Positions 57,535-59,237 of a stretch of 59,237 nucleotides of DNA are shown here, piece by piece. The position numbers and the translations under genes are program-made. Every line of letters starts with the position of its first letter. The first letter of the stretch is position 1. The DNA lies in assembly GCF_024345495.1 (NCBI RefSeq), contig NZ_JAGQBF010000018.1:1-59237 (forward strand), in the 5' to 3' direction. The notes below the pieces were generated by a model. The model made no database searches. It worked only from the letters and a program-made list of their open reading frames with translations, and was not told the DNA's origin. Source of the DNA: Synechococcus sp. RedBA-s. Its GTDB lineage: Bacteria > Cyanobacteriota > Cyanobacteriia > PCC-6307 > Cyanobiaceae.

Positions 57535-58368
57535 ATGAAGTCATCTGACCTGTTCCCCGAGATAGCCCAAGCTCTTGCCGCTGATGTTGAGAGTGCGTCG
57601 TCGGATTCAAAGCGGCTAAAGCTTCGCACCCTGCTGGCCAAGTTTGGCTACGAGAAGAGATCAGACAGTAATACCGCAGAAATTACTAGGGTTCTAAGCG
57701 AAGCGGGCCTCACTGTTAATCCGCCTTTGGTGAGGTATGGCGACAGCTGGGAGATCAGCACAGAAGACTGGATTTATCTATCTATTGTCAAAGGGACACG
57801 CGAGAGTTCAGAAACGAAGCAACTTTCTCCTCCCCGAGACTGGAATTCAGATGGGTGGTTTGACAAAGTCGCTGGCCTGCTACTAAGAACTGAAAGGGAA
57901 GTAGAGATAAAATTTGCAGTTCCGCTTCTCATCCGGCTTGGATACACCGACGAGGACAGGTTTGATGGAATGCCTGTTCCAGCGTCCCACGGCTCACGCG
58001 GCTCTACCTTGGTAATTGATCACGCTGCATTCAACTCACAGCTTGATGCTTTGAAAGGCCAGCCACTATTGACAATAGAAGCCAAGCGCGATAGTTATCT
58101 GTCAAAAGCCAAGCAGCTCCAGAAAGCGCATGATCAAGCAAAAAGCTACTGCTACTGGACGCAGTGTGAATTCTTTTTGGTAACTGATGGCCAGATAGTC
58201 CATGTATACCGAGTTGGTCGCGGCAAGTTTGGTGATATTGAGCCACTCTTTGAATGCTCGCGACAAGAGCTAAAGCACAAGTTCTCAGAGCTGTTTGCGC
58301 TTGTATCCAAGGAATCCCTGGCCAGCCACTACCTCAAAAAGCTTTCATCCACCGAAGAGGCAACATGA
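57535..58368 (+). CDS. HsdR N-terminal-like PD-(D/E)XK nuclease-type protein
   Basis: 277 aa. Residues 1-95 look like a small helical regulatory part (SKRLKLRTLLAKFGYEKRSD). The C-terminal part matches the N-terminal nuclease domain of type I restriction HsdR: EREVEIKFAVPLLIRLGYTD, then the Asp in STLVIDHAAF and the E-x-K in PLLTIEAKRDSYLSKA, with Gln/Ser-rich helix residues after. No helicase is present. Sole gene of cassette 2; cassette begins 32 bp upstream, so no promoter of its own is evident and it may be read from cassette 1. Confidence 0.85.
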   Translation: MKSSDLFPEIAQALAADVESASSDSKRLKLRTLLAKFGYEKRSDSNTAEITRVLSEAGLTVNPPLVRYGDSWEISTEDWIYLSIVKGTRESSETKQLSPPRDWNSDGWFDKVAGLLLRTEREVEIKFAVPLLIRLGYTDEDRFDGMPVPASHGSRGSTLVIDHAAFNSQLDALKGQPLLTIEAKRDSYLSKAKQLQKAHDQAKSYCYWTQCEFFLVTDGQIVHVYRVGRGKFGDIEPLFECSRQELKHKFSELFALVSKESLASHYLKKLSSTEEAT

Positions 58369-58379
58369 CCAAACCGTTG

Positions 58380-58468
58380 CCTTCCAACATCAAGATTCAG
58401 CGGTCGGGCCTACCTGTTCTTGAATACGGCACAGAGGATCTTCCCGCCGCTGATCTTGAGCGTTAGAT
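58380..58468 (+). repeat. Integron attC site of cassette 2
   Basis: R'' TTCCAAC (58382-58388) is the exact complement of GTTGGAA at the cassette start (57502); the match extends to 9 nt. R' GTTAGAT (58462-58468) fits GTTRRRY. Arms TCAAGAT (58390-58396) with ATCTTGA (58453-58459), CAGCGG (58398-58403) with CCGCTG (58447-58452), and CGGG (58405-58408) with CCCG (58443-58446) leave extrahelical T at 58397 and T at 58404. These are the asymmetries IntI uses to choose the bottom strand. Confidence 0.92.
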
Positions 58469-58510
58469 CATGAACCTGTTAGGCTTCCTCCACAAACATT
58501 GGCGTATCAC

Positions 58511-59200
58511 ATGAGTGAGCTTATTCCTACCGGTGCGGCAAGCCAGATTCAGCTCCTAGACCCACAGGCGCAAAGAATTGTCGATTTCCTTCAGAATATT
58601 GGCCTACCTCACGAGAATATTATTGCAGCACAAGATCAACGGCAAATAATCTCACTGAATTTACCTCAGTTAGTTGAATGCTTGCCGGCGGAGGCAAAGC
58701 AAGGTGTGCGGTACCTTTCAAAGTTTGTGGTTGGGGCAGGCATAGGGTTATTTGACTATGCACTAAACTCTGTTTGGAACGAGGTTGTCCTAGATCTACG
58801 CAAAAAAGCGATTGCATACAGCCTTGACATTTTTTACGATGCCGCAGTAGGTGGCACAAAGAGAGCGTTCTACGAAAGCGAAGATGATCTGCCGGCACTC
58901 AGTGACTCAGTATTATTAAACACTTGCAGAAAGCTTGAGCTTATCAGTGACATAACTCACAAGAAGCTTAAGCATATCTTGGATATGAGGAATGATATAG
59001 GTATATCTCACCCTACAAACTATACCATCAACGCTTTTGAGCTTCTTGGATGGCTCCAGACGTGCATCCAAGATGTCTTAACTGATAGGCCAACAGAAGC
59101 GGTGACTTTCAGGGAAGGTGACACTCCTTGGCAGCCACTCAGGCAACCCGAATTAATGGTAGCGCCAGGATCGGTTCTGAGTCCTCTGGTGGCTTGTTGA
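58511..59200 (+). CDS. Hypothetical protein of cassette 3
   Basis: 229 aa from the ATG at 58511, which is 48 bp into cassette 3. The body is helical: FVVGAGIGLFDYALNSVWNE, LRKKAIAYSLDIFYDAAVGG, RKLELISDITHKKLKHILDM and MRNDIGISHPTNYTINAFEL. There is no enzyme motif I recognise. The last 35 residues change character and look unlike the rest, so the gene may be truncated or chimeric near 59100. The attC expected after it (R'' CATGATCTAAC-like) is not in the window. Confidence 0.6.
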   Translation: MSELIPTGAASQIQLLDPQAQRIVDFLQNIGLPHENIIAAQDQRQIISLNLPQLVECLPAEAKQGVRYLSKFVVGAGIGLFDYALNSVWNEVVLDLRKKAIAYSLDIFYDAAVGGTKRAFYESEDDLPALSDSVLLNTCRKLELISDITHKKLKHILDMRNDIGISHPTNYTINAFELLGWLQTCIQDVLTDRPTEAVTFREGDTPWQPLRQPELMVAPGSVLSPLVAC

Positions 59201-59237
59201 TCCACACTTCTTCCGGTTGACGCCAGCAGCGAATGCT

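Larger units (their letters stand above)
55398..59237 (+). mobile_element. Relic integron: decayed integrase plus gene-cassette array
   Basis: From left to right: an integron-integrase C-terminal remnant (about 55398-55576), a presumed attI-type region, cassette 1 (55748-57502), cassette 2 (57503-58462), and the start of cassette 3 (from 58463, running past the window). The cassette-specific proof is that GTTATGC at 55747 is the complement of R'' GCATAAC at 57449, and GTTGGAA at 57502 is the complement of R'' TTCCAAC at 58382. Cassette genes are AT-richer than the host genes. No functional integrase is in the window. Confidence 0.85.

Noticed and set aside
58365-58466. A 33-residue ORF starting MTKPLPSNIKIQRSGLPVLE, overlapping the cassette 2 gene stop by 4 bp
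   Set aside because: It coincides with the arms of the cassette 2 attC site, and its TAG lies within the GTTAGAT core. The coding look is a by-product of the recombination site.

Overview
The window is high-GC chromosomal DNA of a unicellular picocyanobacterium of the Cyanobium / Synechococcus type. The basis is the photosystem I genes psaA, psaB, psaI and psaL, ndhH, a complete phylloquinone pathway, a fused CbiG-CobJ, cyanobacterial families such as DUF3285, and dense GC-rich coding with short gaps. No species can be named from the sequence alone.

Layout. 1-9.1 kb: the end of the ribosomal protein superoperon (rpsE-rplO-secY-adk-rpmJ-rpsM-rpsK-rpoA-rplQ-truA-rplM-rpsI-rpmE) followed by prfA. 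9.1-14.3 kb: HNH nuclease, alanine racemase, tRNA-Ser, a divergent pair of cell-wall-type genes and a glycosyltransferase. 14.3-23.5 kb: psaI-psaL, an orphan RND pump, and psaA-psaB on the minus strand. 23.5-37.8 kb: CbiG-CobJ, tRNA-Pro, lipA, RluA-like protein with a Ycf29-like response regulator, cysteine desulfurase, a desaturase remnant, an ATP-grasp/retropepsin fusion with an apparent 5' frameshift, rsmH and ndhH. 39.3-45.7 kb: a phylloquinone cluster (DHNA-CoA thioesterase, menE, menC, menA, menF) that makes the A1 cofactor for the PsaA/PsaB reaction centre encoded in the same window. 45.7-55.3 kb: a lipid-linked trio (cNMP-patatin, DUF962, desaturase), gshB-grxC, prfB with its +1 frameshift, ybeY, dgkA, trpG/pabA, an MBL-fold protein and hisC.

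The main discovery is at the right edge (about 55.4-59.2 kb). A decayed integron-integrase C-terminus is followed by an array of gene cassettes. Cassette 1 carries an ABC-type ATPase fused to a DUF4435/TOPRIM-like domain, resembling a single-gene PARIS-like defence protein. Cassette 2 carries an HsdR-N-like PD-(D/E)XK nuclease. Cassette 3 carries an unknown protein. Two attC recombination sites are visible, each with imperfect stem arms and extrahelical bases. In both, the R'' box is the exact complement of the first bases of its own cassette, as integron theory predicts. The cassettes are AT-richer than the host genes. I read this as a relic or integrase-less integron with probable anti-phage cargo, its integrase lying in the unusual orientation with its 3' end toward the array.

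Other notable signals are a 20-bp perfect inverted repeat at the start of truA, a 13-bp perfect hairpin between rplO and secY, an RluA-family protein lacking its catalytic Asp, and a MenC whose second catalytic Lys appears to be Arg.
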